From: Gordonia iterans
GTDB taxonomy: Bacteria > Actinomycetota > Actinomycetes > Mycobacteriales > Mycobacteriaceae
Assembly (NCBI RefSeq): GCF_002993285.1
Contig: NZ_CP027433.1
Coordinates: forward strand, 2,232,001 to 2,296,000
Reading direction: 5' to 3'
Length of the DNA stretch: 64,000 nt
Below are positions 30,097 through 40,849 of this stretch, one piece after another. A model generated the notes under the pieces. It ran no database searches. It saw only the letters and a list, made by a program, of their open reading frames with translations, and was not told the origin of the DNA. The first letter of the stretch is position 1; each line of letters starts with the position of its first letter. The position numbers and the translations under genes were made by a program.

Positions 30097-31050
30097 ATGA
30101 GAGTGGTGTTCGCGGGTACCCCGCAGGCGGCGGTTCCGACGTTGCAGGAATTGATCGATTCCGACGACCACCGGGTGGTGGGCGTCATCACGCGCCCAGA
30201 CACCGCTGCGGGCCGCGGACGCAGGACGGTCCGGTCGTCGGTCGGCACTCTGGCCGACGAACACGCCATCGAGGTGATCACCCCGGCGCGGATGTCCGAG
30301 CCCGAGGTCGCCGAAGCGCTGGCGCGATGGGAGGCCGAACTGGGGGTGGTGGTCGCCTACGGGGGCCTGATCCCCCCAGAAGTGCTGTCGGCGTTGCCGC
30401 TCGGCTGGATCAACCTCCACTTCTCGCTGCTGCCCGCCTGGCGCGGGGCCGCGCCCGTGCAGGCGGCGATCGCGGCCGGCGACGACGTCACCGGCGCGAG
30501 CGTGTTCCAGCTCGAGGCAGGGCTGGACACCGGACCCGTGTTCGGGGTCTTCACCGAACGGATCCGCTCCACGGACACCGCGGGCGACGTCCTGGTACGC
30601 CTCGCCGAGTCGGGCGCGCAGTTCACCCGGAACGTCGTCGACGGGATCGCCGCCGGCGAGTTGGTGCCGGTCCCGCAGGACGCCGACGGGGTGTCGTACG
30701 CGCCGAAGATCACGGTCGACGACGCACAGGTGCGCTGGGACCTGCCCTCGCACCTGATCGATCGGGCGGTGCGAGCGCACACTCCTGCTCCGGGCGCGTG
30801 GACCCGTCTCGGCGAGGTGCGGATCAAGGTCGGGCCCGTCTCGATCGCCGACGATGCCCTGCTGCCGGACGGGTCGGACCCGAAATCGCTTGCCGCAGGA
30901 GCGATCTCGGCTGGCAAGAGGGCGGTGTTCGTCGGGACCGCGTCGGGTGCGGTCCGACTGGGCGAGGTGCAGCCGCCGGGCAAGAAGGCGCTGCCCGCCG
31001 CAGACTGGGCGCGTGGTGCCCGACTGACCGGTGAGGAGCGCTTCGCGTGA
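30097..31050 (+). CDS. fmt: Methionyl-tRNA formyltransferase
   Basis: 317 aa. Formylates initiator Met-tRNA using 10-formyl-[22 protein letters not shown] is the canonical start, [19 protein letters not shown] holds the catalytic Asn/His, and EAGLDTGPV the Asp. The C-terminal OB-fold-like domain is present. ATG 30097 follows the priA stop immediately; an upstream in-frame ATG at 30034 lies inside priA. It overlaps rsmB by 4 nt. Confidence 0.97.
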   Translation: MRVVFAGTPQAAVPTLQELIDSDDHRVVGVITRPDTAAGRGRRTVRSSVGTLADEHAIEVITPARMSEPEVAEALARWEAELGVVVAYGGLIPPEVLSALPLGWINLHFSLLPAWRGAAPVQAAIAAGDDVTGASVFQLEAGLDTGPVFGVFTERIRSTDTAGDVLVRLAESGAQFTRNVVDGIAAGELVPVPQDADGVSYAPKITVDDAQVRWDLPSHLIDRAVRAHTPAPGAWTRLGEVRIKVGPVSIADDALLPDGSDPKSLAAGAISAGKRAVFVGTASGAVRLGEVQPPGKKALPAADWARGARLTGEERFA

Positions 31051-32462
31051 GCCGCGACCGGAAGACCCGCGACAAGGAACTGGGCCAGGACCGGCTCGTC
31101 GCCCGCGACGTCCTGCGAGCGGTGCGCGAGCGCGACGCCTACGCGAACCTGCTGCTGCCGAAGCTGCTGCGTGAGCGACGGATCACCGGCCGCGACGCCG
31201 CGCTCGCCACCGAACTCGCCTACGGCACACTGCGGACGCAGGGCACGCTCGACGCGGTGATCGCGGCGGCCGCAGACCGCCCCGTCGCCGACATCGACGG
31301 CGACCTGCTCGACGTCCTGCGGCTGGGCGCCTATCAGCTCCTCCGCACCAGAATCGGATCGCACGCCGCGGTGTCGACGTCGGTCGACCTGGTACGCAGC
31401 GAGCAGGGCATGGGCCCGGCCGGATTCGTCAACGCGGTGCTGCGCAAGGTGTCTCAGCGCACCGAGCAGCAGTGGATCGACGCCCTCGCCCCGTCGATTC
31501 TGGACGATCTGATCGGCAATCTCGCCTTCACGTATGCACACCCGCGCTGGATCGCCGAGGTGTTCTTCTCGGCCCTCGGTCGATCGGCGGGGGAGTTGCA
31601 GGCGGCGCTGGCAGCCGACGACGAACGCCCGATCGTGCATCTGGTGGCGCGGCCCGGTCAGATCACCGCCGAAGAACTGGCACTGGTCAGCGGCGGCGAG
31701 GAGGGGCGCTACTCCCCGTACTGCGTGTATCTGCCGGACGGCGACCCGGGGCAGCTCGACGCAGTCCGCGAGGGCTTCGCGGGGGTGCAGGACGAGGGCA
31801 GTCAGCTGGTGGCGCTGACGCTGGCGCGGGCGGAGCTCGACGGCGACGACCGCGGGCGCTGGCTCGACCTGTGTGCCGGTCCCGGCGGAAAGGCCGCGCT
31901 GCTGGGTTCGCTGGCGGCGGTCGACGGCGCACACCTCGACGCCGTCGAAATCTCCGAGCACCGCGCGCAGTTGATCGAGAAGGTGGTCGACGGCCTGCCG
32001 GTGGACGTGCACGTCGCCGACGGGCGGACCAGCGGACTGGAACCCGGCTACGACCGCGTTCTCGTCGACGCCCCGTGCTCAGGTCTGGGTTCCCTGCGGC
32101 GTCGTCCCGAAGCGCGCTGGCGCCGGACGCCTGCCGAAGTGCCCGAGTTGGTGACACTGCAGACCGATCTCCTGACCGAGGCCCTGCGCCTGGTCCGGCC
32201 GGGCGGCGTCGTCGTCTACTCGACGTGCTCTCCGCACCCCGCGGAGACCACCGAGGTGATCGCGGCAGTGCTCGACGCCGCGCACGGGCCGGGTGGAGTG
32301 GAGGCGACCCAGCTGGATGCCCGGCCGTTCACCTCCGGTGACGTCTTCGATCCGGAGACGCTGGGCCCGGGCCCGCACGTGCAACTCTGGCCGCATCGCC
32401 AGGACACCGACGCCATGTTCCTCGCGGTGCTCCGCCGCCCGCCGAATCCAGTCACCCCGTGA
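31047..32462 (+). CDS. rsmB: 16S rRNA m5C methyltransferase RsmB/Fmu-type
   Basis: 471 aa. The N-terminal NusB-like RNA-binding domain (about 15-160; [20 protein letters not shown]) is fused to a SAM-dependent methyltransferase domain. Motif I is [14 protein letters not shown]. Both cysteines of the family are present: C344 in [20 protein letters not shown] and C394 in STCSPHPAE. The target is inferred to be 16S C967. GTG start overlaps fmt. A large repeat array begins about 20 nt after the stop. Confidence 0.95.
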   Translation: MSRDRKTRDKELGQDRLVARDVLRAVRERDAYANLLLPKLLRERRITGRDAALATELAYGTLRTQGTLDAVIAAAADRPVADIDGDLLDVLRLGAYQLLRTRIGSHAAVSTSVDLVRSEQGMGPAGFVNAVLRKVSQRTEQQWIDALAPSILDDLIGNLAFTYAHPRWIAEVFFSALGRSAGELQAALAADDERPIVHLVARPGQITAEELALVSGGEEGRYSPYCVYLPDGDPGQLDAVREGFAGVQDEGSQLVALTLARAELDGDDRGRWLDLCAGPGGKAALLGSLAAVDGAHLDAVEISEHRAQLIEKVVDGLPVDVHVADGRTSGLEPGYDRVLVDAPCSGLGSLRRRPEARWRRTPAEVPELVTLQTDLLTEALRLVRPGGVVVYSTCSPHPAETTEVIAAVLDAAHGPGGVEATQLDARPFTSGDVFDPETLGPGPHVQLWPHRQDTDAMFLAVLRRPPNPVTP

Positions 32463-32480
32463 ACGTGTCCACCGATGCCG

Positions 32481-33202
32481 ATCCTTGAGCCCCGTCGCAA
32501 GGCTGTTCGCCCCGTGAGCTTGTCGACCCGCTCCTTGAGCTTGTCGACCCGCCCCTTGAGCTTGTCGAGCCGCTCCTTGAGCTTGTCGAAAGGTCGTTTC
32601 GACTGGCCTCGTTCCTCGGCGGCTCAACGGGCGGGGCAGATCGTTGAGCCTCGTCGCAAGGCCGTCAGCTTCTTGAGCTTGTCGACCCGCTCCTTGAGCT
32701 TGTCGACCCGCCCCTTGAGCTTGTCGACCTGCTCCTTGAGCTTGTCGAGCCGCTCCTTGAGCTTGTCGAAAGGTCGTTTCGACTGGCCTCGTTCCTCGGC
32801 GGCTCAACGGGCGGGGCAGATCGTTGAGCCTCGTCGCAAGGCAGTCCGCCCCGTGAGCTTGTCGACCCGCCCCGTGAGCTCGTTGACCCGCTCCTTGAGC
32901 TTGTCGACCCGCTCCTTGAGCTTGTCGAAAGGTCGTTTCGACTCGCCTCGTTCCTCGGCGGCTCAACGGGCGGGGCAGATCGTTGAGCCTCGTCGCAAGG
33001 CCGTCCGCCCCGTGAGCTTGTCGACCCGCCCCTTGAGCTCGTTGACCCGCTCCTTGAGCTTGTCGACCCGCCCCTTGAGCTCGTTGACCCGCTCCTTGAG
33101 CTTGTCGACCCGCTCCTTGAGCTTGTCGAAAGGTCGTTTCGACTCGCCTCGTTCCTCGGCGGCTCAACGAGCGAGGCAGATCCTTGAGCCCCGTCGAAAG
33201 GT
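32481..33202. repeat. Two-level repeat array: 21-bp units in runs of 3, 4, 3 and 5 separated by an 85-bp conserved block
   Basis: This fills the whole gap between rsmB and the next gene. There are four modules (32503-32661, 32662-32841, 32842-33000, 33001-33201), each an 11-bp lead, n copies of a 21-bp unit (consensus TTGAGCTTGTCGACCCGCTCC) and an 85-bp block. The lengths 159, 180, 159 and 201 equal 96+21n exactly. The block has two perfect hairpins: GTCGAAA-N5-TTTCGAC, and GGCTCAACG-N12-CGTTGAGCC, the latter shortened to 7 bp in the last copy. Every period except the 85-bp block is a multiple of 3 or compensates, so long frames stay open on both strands; these are artefacts. There is no transposase, and there are no spacers as in CRISPR. 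I see no gene in it. Confidence 0.93.
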
Positions 33203-33208
33203 CCTTCT

Positions 33209-33757
33209 GTGAGCAGGTTCCTCCAGTTCTACTTCTCCCTCAACGACTCCGGTTCGGTCGCGGAACAGCAGATGACCGAGGCGGTCCGGCTGGTGCTGAG
33301 CGCCGACCCGGACGACGATCCGGTCGAAGCCGGCGGACCGGTCGACGAAGCGCGTGTGGAGGAGATCATGTCCGTCGCGCATTCCGCGGCCCAGGACGGG
33401 CATCCGTTGCCGCTGGAGGAGCGCAGCGACGTCTCGGTCGACCTCGGCCCCGGTGCCACGGTCAGCGCCTTCTCCGACAGCCTCCCGCCCGAGTGTCCGC
33501 AGTGCCACGAACTGCTGAGCGACTGGGACCCGCAGGAATGGTGGGACGGCGGGGACGAGCCCGAGGAGCAGTGCCCGTCGTGCGGATTCACCGCGCTCGT
33601 CGGCGACTGGCTGATCCAGAGCACCCCGTACGCGCGCACCGAGTGCGGGCTGGTGCTGGTCGACTGGCCGAGCCTGGAGGAGTACGGTCCGGAGCTGCAC
33701 GACGCGCTGCTGTCCACGGTCGGCTCCCGGCCGCGCTACGTGTCCGGCCACGTGTAG
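33209..33757 (+). CDS. Uncharacterised zinc-ribbon protein
   Basis: 182 aa, acidic, no signal peptide or membrane helix. An N-terminal [16 protein letters not shown] segment and a long acidic middle lead to a zinc ribbon with C96/C99 (CPQCH) and C122/C125 (CPSCGF). I do not recognise the family. A single ribbon in an acidic protein suggests a protein-binding or RNA-polymerase/ribosome-associated role, but this is only inference. The GTG start uses GAAAGG as ribosome site, and those bases are the last bases of the repeat array (GTCGAAAGG). Codon use is like the neighbours. It is followed by rpe. Confidence 0.75.
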   Translation: MSRFLQFYFSLNDSGSVAEQQMTEAVRLVLSADPDDDPVEAGGPVDEARVEEIMSVAHSAAQDGHPLPLEERSDVSVDLGPGATVSAFSDSLPPECPQCHELLSDWDPQEWWDGGDEPEEQCPSCGFTALVGDWLIQSTPYARTECGLVLVDWPSLEEYGPELHDALLSTVGSRPRYVSGHV

Positions 33758-33789
33758 CCGGCGCGCGAGAAGGCAATACACTCACACGC

Positions 33790-34551
33790 ATGTGTCAACG
33801 TCCTGACTCACCACGGCCCGCTCGCTCCGCTCCCGGCGCCGACTCACCCCGGCCCGCTCGCTCCGCTCCGATGATCGCGCCCTCGATCCTGTCCGCCGAC
33901 TTCGCGAACCTGGCCTCGGAGATCGCCGCCGTCGGCCCGTCCGACGTCGACCCCGGCGTCGACTGGGTGCACGTGGACGTCATGGACAACCACTTCGTCC
34001 CGAATCTCACGCTCGGTCTGCCCGTAGTGGAATCGCTGCTGAAGGCCACCGACATTCCGCTCGACTGCCACCTGATGATCACCGACCCCGGGCGCTGGGC
34101 GCCGCCGTACGCCGAAGCCGGCGCGTACAACGTCTCGTTCCACGCCGAGGCCACCGACGACCCGGTCTCCGTGGCGCGCGACATCCGAGCGGCCGGCGGC
34201 AGGGCCGGGCTGGGCATCAAGCCGGGCACCGCGCTGGCCCCGTACCTGGAGATCCTGCCCGAATTCGACACACTGCTGATCATGAGCGTCGAACCGGGCT
34301 TCGGCGGCCAGACGTTCATGCCGGAGGTGCTCGGCAAGGTTCGCGAGCTCCGCAAGGTGATCGACGCCGAGCAGCTCACGCTGATCGTCGAGATCGACGG
34401 CGGCATCCACAACGGCACCATCGAAGAGGCCGCCGAGGCGGGCGTGGACTGCTTCGTCGCCGGATCGGCAGTTTACGGTGGCGACGATCCCGCCGCCCGG
34501 GTCGCCGAACTGCGCCGCCTGGCCGCCGCCGCGTCGTCCGCCGGCGTCTGA
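33790..34551 (+). CDS. rpe: Ribulose-phosphate 3-epimerase (N-terminus altered by a repeat)
   Basis: Interconverts ribulose 5-phosphate and xylulose 5-phosphate. The TIM-barrel core begins [14 protein letters not shown] at ATG 33871 and would give 226 aa, the normal size. [24 protein letters not shown] and EIDGGIH are the metal and phosphate motifs. ATG 33871 has no ribosome site because a duplicated 36-bp element lies directly before it. ATG 33790, with AGAAGG upstream, gives 253 aa with a 27-residue leader containing two copies of [11 protein letters not shown] report the longer form because it has the only visible ribosome site; the true start is uncertain. Confidence 0.9.
   Translation: MCQRPDSPRPARSAPGADSPRPARSAPMIAPSILSADFANLASEIAAVGPSDVDPGVDWVHVDVMDNHFVPNLTLGLPVVESLLKATDIPLDCHLMITDPGRWAPPYAEAGAYNVSFHAEATDDPVSVARDIRAAGGRAGLGIKPGTALAPYLEILPEFDTLLIMSVEPGFGGQTFMPEVLGKVRELRKVIDAEQLTLIVEIDGGIHNGTIEEAAEAGVDCFVAGSAVYGGDDPAARVAELRRLAAAASSAGV
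33805..33869 (+). repeat. 36-bp direct duplication at the start of rpe
   Basis: GACTCACC(A/C)CGGCCCGCTCGCTCCGCTCC occurs at 33805 and again at 33841 with one mismatch in 29 bases. CGCTCGCTCCGCTC is low-complexity sequence that often marks mobile short repeats in actinobacterial intergenic DNA. The 36-bp spacing preserves the frame. Confidence 0.85.
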
Positions 34552-34599
34552 GCACCCGCCGAACCGCCGACCAGCACCCGAAGGACGCGCTGCCCGCCG

Positions 34600-35646
34600 A
34601 TGACGACCGACCACGAACCCGCACCTCCGGAGATCACCGATGCCGTCGAAGACGCGATGGATCTCGCCCTCGAAGCATCCGCCGCCGCGCAGGGGTTCAG
34701 TTCGCCCAATCCGCCCGTCGGCGCGGTGATCCTCGACGCCGACGGCGGTGTCGCGGGCATCGGACACACACAGCCACCCGGCGGACCCCACGCCGAGGTG
34801 ATGGCGCTGCGGGCGGCCGGGGCGGCGGCGCGCGGCGGCACCGCGGTGGTCACCTTGGAACCCTGCGCGCACACCGGACGGACCGGACCCTGCACGCAGG
34901 CACTCCTGGAGGCCGGCGTGGCCCGTGTGTTCTACGGAGTGGCGGATCCGAACCCGCAGGCCGGAGGAGGAGCGTCGATCCTGACCGCGGGCGGCGTGCC
35001 CGCCGTGGGCGGCGTGCTGGAGGCCGACGTGCGGTGGGGACCGCTGCGGCCGTGGCTGTTCCGGCAGCAGCACGGTCGCCCGTTGGTGACCGTCAAGATC
35101 GCCTCGTCCATCGACGGCCGGATCGCCGCACCGGACGGCACCAGCCGGTGGATCACCGGCCCGGACGCGCGTGCCCACGCCCACGCGCAGCGCGCCAGGA
35201 TCGACGCGGTCGTGGTGGGCACCGGAACCGCCCTGGCCGACGATCCGTCGCTCACCGCGCGCCGCTCCGACGGGACGCTGTACCCGCACCAGCCGACGCG
35301 GGTCGTGGTCGGCCAGCGGGATCTGCCGCCGGACGCGAAGCTGCGCGACGGCACCGCGCCGCTGATACAGGTGCGCTCCTACGATCCGGTGGACGTGTTC
35401 GCCGCCGTGCCGGACGCCTCCTGGATTCTCGTCGAAGGCGGCCCCGGTGTGGTCGGCGCGTTTCTGGTCGCCGGCCTGGTCGACGAGATCCAGTGGTACC
35501 TCGCACCGACCGTGCTCGGCGACGGGGTGCCGGCGGTGGTGGACGGCAACGTCACGACGCTCGCCAAGGCGCATCGCTTCCGGCGCGAGTCGTTCATGGC
35601 GCTCGGCGACGACCTCCTCGTCACCCTGGTGCCGAGCCGGGCCTGA
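34600..35646 (+). CDS. ribD: Bifunctional riboflavin biosynthesis deaminase/reductase
   Basis: 348 aa. N-terminal cytidine-deaminase-like domain with zinc motif HAEV and PCAHTGRTGPC. The C-terminal DHFR-like reductase domain starts near RPLVTVKIASSIDGRIAAPDGTSRWITG. It performs the second and third steps from GTP. It lies upstream of the FMN-riboswitch operon but is outside it, so control of ribD by FMN is not evident. It is probably read from rpe. Confidence 0.95.
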   Translation: MTTDHEPAPPEITDAVEDAMDLALEASAAAQGFSSPNPPVGAVILDADGGVAGIGHTQPPGGPHAEVMALRAAGAAARGGTAVVTLEPCAHTGRTGPCTQALLEAGVARVFYGVADPNPQAGGGASILTAGGVPAVGGVLEADVRWGPLRPWLFRQQHGRPLVTVKIASSIDGRIAAPDGTSRWITGPDARAHAHAQRARIDAVVVGTGTALADDPSLTARRSDGTLYPHQPTRVVVGQRDLPPDAKLRDGTAPLIQVRSYDPVDVFAAVPDASWILVEGGPGVVGAFLVAGLVDEIQWYLAPTVLGDGVPAVVDGNVTTLAKAHRFRRESFMALGDDLLVTLVPSRA

Positions 35647-35659
35647 CGACTCAGCGGCC

Positions 35660-35929
35660 TCAGTCGTTCTTGCCGCGCCGGCCGACGAACCAGCCGATGA
35701 TGAAGCCGACGAGGACGAGGATCACCGTCATCAGCCACACCGGTGCGTTCACATGGATCCACCCGATGGTGAAGTCGTAGCTGTTGGTGTTCGTCGCGAT
35801 GAAGATGATCGCCAGGATGAGCAGGACGATCGGCAGCCAGAAGCGTTTGACGAAGGACAGCACGTCGCGGCCGGCGCTCTTCTGCACGGGTGAGTGCGAT
35901 CCGGGAACGTTGGGCGGGTTGGTCGTCAT
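35660..35929 (-). CDS. LapA-domain (DUF1049) small membrane protein
   Basis: 89 aa from ATG 35929, preceded on its own strand by GGGGGAGAAC. There are two transmembrane helices (about 31-46 and 62-82) with a polar NTNSYDFTIGWIHVNAPVW loop between them, and an RRGKND C-terminal tail, the shape of LapA-domain proteins. In E. coli LapA acts in envelope assembly; a role here is not established. It is transcribed against the rib genes, and its start faces the riboswitch promoter. The upstream in-frame start at 35989 seems less likely. Confidence 0.82.
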   Translation of the reverse strand: MTTNPPNVPGSHSPVQKSAGRDVLSFVKRFWLPIVLLILAIIFIATNTNSYDFTIGWIHVNAPVWLMTVILVLVGFIIGWFVGRRGKND

Positions 35930-36042
35930 GTTCTCCCCCAGAGAGTCGGTGGGACGCGCGAGAGGGGTTTCCGCGCGGTCTGGGTCCATCTAACACCGCA
36001 GGACAGCGCGGGTGCCGAAGGCGCGGCCACCTGCCGCCGTGA

Positions 36043-36048
36043 TAGTTT
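36043..36048 (+). promoter_or_regulatory. -10 element of the rib operon
   Basis: TAGTTT fits TAnnnT. A start point near 36055 would place the first transcribed bases just before the closing helix of the riboswitch at 36058. No clear -35 is visible. Confidence 0.45.
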
Positions 36049-36057
36049 CGAAGGCGA

Positions 36058-36213
36058 GTTCTCGGGGCGGGGTGAAAGTCCCCACCGGCGGTGATGGACT
36101 CCGCTCGGCGCAGGCCGGGCGGGATTCGAGCCCGCGAGCGCCCGCTGTGTGCGGGGTCAGCAGACTCCGGTGAGATTCCGGGGCCGACGGTCAGAGTCCG
36201 GATACGAGAGAAC
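36058..36213 (+). ncRNA. FMN riboswitch (RFN element)
   Basis: The closing helix is GTTCTC (36058-36063) with GAGAAC (36208-36213). The conserved core is plainly visible: GGGTGAAAGTCCCCACCGGC, then GCCCGCGAGC, CAGCAGACTCCGGTGAGATT, CCGGGGCCGACGGT and AGAGTCCGGAT in the canonical order. It binds FMN and represses the downstream riboflavin operon. The variable arms are GC-rich and long. Confidence 0.95.
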
Positions 36214-36240
36214 GACGACGCGGCAGCCGGCCGCGGTCTG

Positions 36241-36286
36241 TCCTCCCCGAGCGCGCACCGGACCCGGTGCACGACAGGGTGGAGGA
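36241..36286 (+). promoter_or_regulatory. Riboswitch expression platform: Shine-Dalgarno-sequestering hairpin
   Basis: TCCTCC (36241-36246) can pair with GGAGGA (36281-36286), the ribosome site of ribE. A nested GCACCG/CGGTGC hairpin (36255-36270) brings the arms together. There is no U-tract. FMN control is therefore probably at translation initiation. Which strand competes to open the hairpin is not obvious. Confidence 0.6.
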
Positions 36287-36292
36287 GACACG

Positions 36293-36919
36293 GTGTTCAC
36301 CGGAATCGTTGAGGAACGCGGCGAGATCGTCGCGCGGGACGATCTCGATCGCGCCGCGCGCCTGCGGATCCGCGGCCGCCTGGTCACCAGTGACGCGTCG
36401 TTCGGCGATTCGATCGCGGTGAACGGCGTATGTCTGACCGTCGTCGAACTGGACGACGACGTGTTCGCGGTGGACGTGATGGATGAGACCCTGCAGCGCA
36501 GTTCGCTCGGTCGGCTGGAGCCTGGCGCGCCGGTGAACCTGGAGCGCGCGATGGCGGCCGGCGGCAGGTTCGGCGGGCACATCGTGCAAGGTCACGTCGA
36601 CGGGGTGGGACGTATTCTGGCCGTCTCGCCGACAGAGAACTGGACCGTCGTGCGCGTCGGCGTTCCCGAAGAATTGGCGAAGTACGTGGTCGAGAAGGGG
36701 TCGATCACGATCGACGGAACCTCGCTGACGGTCTCGGCCGTCGGTGCCGACGCGGGTCGGCACTGGCTCGAGGTCTCGCTGATCCCGACCACGCTCGCCG
36801 AGACGATTCTCGGTCTGGCCCAGGCGGGGGACCCGGTGAACCTGGAGGTCGACGTGATCGCGAAGTATGTAGAGCGGCTGACGAGTGCGTCCGCCGCCGG
36901 AAATCCGAGAGGCGAGTGA
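36293..36919 (+). CDS. ribE: Riboflavin synthase (alpha subunit type)
   Basis: 208 aa from GTG 36293, with GGAGGAG 5 nt upstream of the start region. There are two lumazine-binding barrels. The first starts [12 protein letters not shown] and contains [11 protein letters not shown]; the second contains [11 protein letters not shown]. The [11 protein letters not shown] motif links them. It dismutates two lumazines to riboflavin. First gene of the riboswitch operon; ribBA starts 4 nt downstream. Confidence 0.95.
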   Translation: MFTGIVEERGEIVARDDLDRAARLRIRGRLVTSDASFGDSIAVNGVCLTVVELDDDVFAVDVMDETLQRSSLGRLEPGAPVNLERAMAAGGRFGGHIVQGHVDGVGRILAVSPTENWTVVRVGVPEELAKYVVEKGSITIDGTSLTVSAVGADAGRHWLEVSLIPTTLAETILGLAQAGDPVNLEVDVIAKYVERLTSASAAGNPRGE

Positions 36920-36923
36920 CTTC

Positions 36924-39186
<2,263 letters not shown>

Positions 39187-39260
39187 CACGGACAGAATCT
39201 GCCCCCTGACTGTCACGATTTGGGCGGGTGCGCGGACTCCTCCGGCGATACGGTCGGAGG

Positions 39261-40775
39261 ATGACTCGCTTCCTTCCCCGCCGAGCCCGCCCGAACACCG
39301 TCGAACGGACCATGCAGGAACTCACTGCGGGGCTGTCCGAGCTCGACATCAGACTCTTCGACGCGGTGGCGGGCTCGCCGAGCACGCTGCTCGACGAGAC
39401 GATGAAGCCGCTGTCGGCCGCCGCCGACCACGGCAAGCTGTGGTTCGCGATCGCGGCGGCCCTCGGCCTGTCCGGCGAGACGTCGTTGCAGCGGGGTGCC
39501 GTCAGGGGAGTCGCCACGCTCGGTGCGGCGAGCCTGATCGCCAATCAGGTGAGCAAGCGGCTGCACCCGCGGCGGCGTCCCGACACCGCCCGGGTCAACC
39601 TGATGCGCCTGCGGCGGCAACCGACGTCGAGCTCCTTCCCGTCCGGTCACTCGGCCAGCGCTGCGGCCTTCGCGATGGGTGTGGCCGTCGAGAACCGTCC
39701 GATGGGCTACGCACTGGCCGGGCTCGCCGGTCTGGTCGGACTGTCTCGCGTCGCGACCGGCGCACATTATCCGGGCGACGTGCTGGGCGGCTTCGCGCTG
39801 GGGGCGGGCCTGGCCGTGCTGGGTGCGCAGATCGTTCCGCCGGTCGACGATCACGCGATCGTCGTGCCGCCGCCCAGTACCGTGCCTCAGCCGCCGCGCC
39901 CGCACGGTGAGGGGATGGTGATCCTGGTGAATCCGGCGTCCGGCGACGGCACCGGCGAGCGCGTGCAGGCCGAGATCGAGCGGGAACTGCCCGGCGCAGA
40001 GATCGTCGACCTGTCCCAGGTCGAGGACATCGCCGCGACTGCGCGCGAGGCGGCCGGGCGTGCGGAGGTGCTGGGTGTGGCCGGCGGGGACGGCACCGTC
40101 TCGACCGTCGCCGAGCAGGCGATCAAGGCCGACCTTCCGCTCGCGGTGTTCCCTGCGGGGACCTTCAATCACTTCGCCAAGGACATCGGCTCGGAGAAGG
40201 TCTCGGGCACGGTCGCCTCGGTCAAGGCCGGTGCGGTCACCCGCGTCGACGTCCTCTGGCTGAACGACGACCAGCTGATCCTGAACACCTCGAGCATCGG
40301 CGCCTACCCGGAGTACGTGAAAGCCCGAGAGCGCTTCCAGCACAGCGCGAGCCGTCCGATCGCGACGCTGCGGGCAGGGCTGTACGTGCTGCGTCACAGT
40401 GAGCCCGTCACCGTGACGGTGAACGGGGAGAAGGTCGAGACGCTGTTCTTCTTTCTGGGCAACGGCATGTACGGCACAGCCGGCTTCTTCCCCGGTCGGC
40501 GTACGCGGCTCGACGACGGCCTGATCGACGTCCGGTTTCTGGAGACCGGGCACCGATTCGAGACCCTCCGGCTGGCGGCCTCGCTGGTCTCCGGCCGGAT
40601 CAAGGCGTCGCGCCTGTACCAGGAGGCACAGGTGCCCGCCTTCGAGATCGAATCGGCGACCCCGATCCGTGTCGCCCACGACGGTGAGGCCGGTGACGAG
40701 ATGACCTCCGCGTCGTACCGCCTGGGCTACCGGGCGCTGAAGGTCTACGGCACCAGCGTCGTCGGCCGGGCCTGA
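39261..40775 (+). CDS. Fusion of PAP2-type phosphatase and diacylglycerol-kinase-like domain
   Basis: 504 aa from ATG 39261; GTG 39228 would add 11 residues. The N-terminal membrane PAP2 domain carries KRLHPRRRP, the [12 protein letters not shown] motif and [16 protein letters not shown]. The C-terminal domain has the lipid/diacylglycerol kinase pattern [27 protein letters not shown] and [11 protein letters not shown]. Such fusions occur in actinobacteria and are thought to act on undecaprenyl- or phosphatidyl-type lipid phosphates. The substrate is not known here. It is preceded by a 74-nt gap and followed by uvrC with its own promoter. Confidence 0.88.
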   Translation: MTRFLPRRARPNTVERTMQELTAGLSELDIRLFDAVAGSPSTLLDETMKPLSAAADHGKLWFAIAAALGLSGETSLQRGAVRGVATLGAASLIANQVSKRLHPRRRPDTARVNLMRLRRQPTSSSFPSGHSASAAAFAMGVAVENRPMGYALAGLAGLVGLSRVATGAHYPGDVLGGFALGAGLAVLGAQIVPPVDDHAIVVPPPSTVPQPPRPHGEGMVILVNPASGDGTGERVQAEIERELPGAEIVDLSQVEDIAATAREAAGRAEVLGVAGGDGTVSTVAEQAIKADLPLAVFPAGTFNHFAKDIGSEKVSGTVASVKAGAVTRVDVLWLNDDQLILNTSSIGAYPEYVKARERFQHSASRPIATLRAGLYVLRHSEPVTVTVNGEKVETLFFFLGNGMYGTAGFFPGRRTRLDDGLIDVRFLETGHRFETLRLAASLVSGRIKASRLYQEAQVPAFEIESATPIRVAHDGEAGDEMTSASYRLGYRALKVYGTSVVGRA

Positions 40776-40836
40776 GCCCAGCGCCGAGTCGGCTCCGGGC
40801 CGTTCGGTGGCGGAGGCCCGTGTCGGTGCCGACGGC

Positions 40837-40842
40837 TAGGCT
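40837..40842 (+). promoter_or_regulatory. -10 element for uvrC, apparently leaderless
   Basis: TAGGCT lies 7 bases upstream of GTG 40850, and no Shine-Dalgarno precedes the GTG. The start point would fall at the start codon. The sequence and spacing are the same as at priA. Confidence 0.5.
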
Positions 40843-40849
40843 GGATCAC

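Noticed and set aside
32481..33202. CRISPR array
   Set aside because: Units are adjacent or separated by conserved sequence, with no unique spacers, and no cas gene is present.
32475..33212. 245-codon plus-strand ORF (Leu/Ser/Thr/Arg repeats) and a 362-codon minus-strand ORF over the same region
   Set aside because: Both are translations of the 21-bp repeat array. Unit length divisible by three keeps frames open; no start signals, no protein-like composition.
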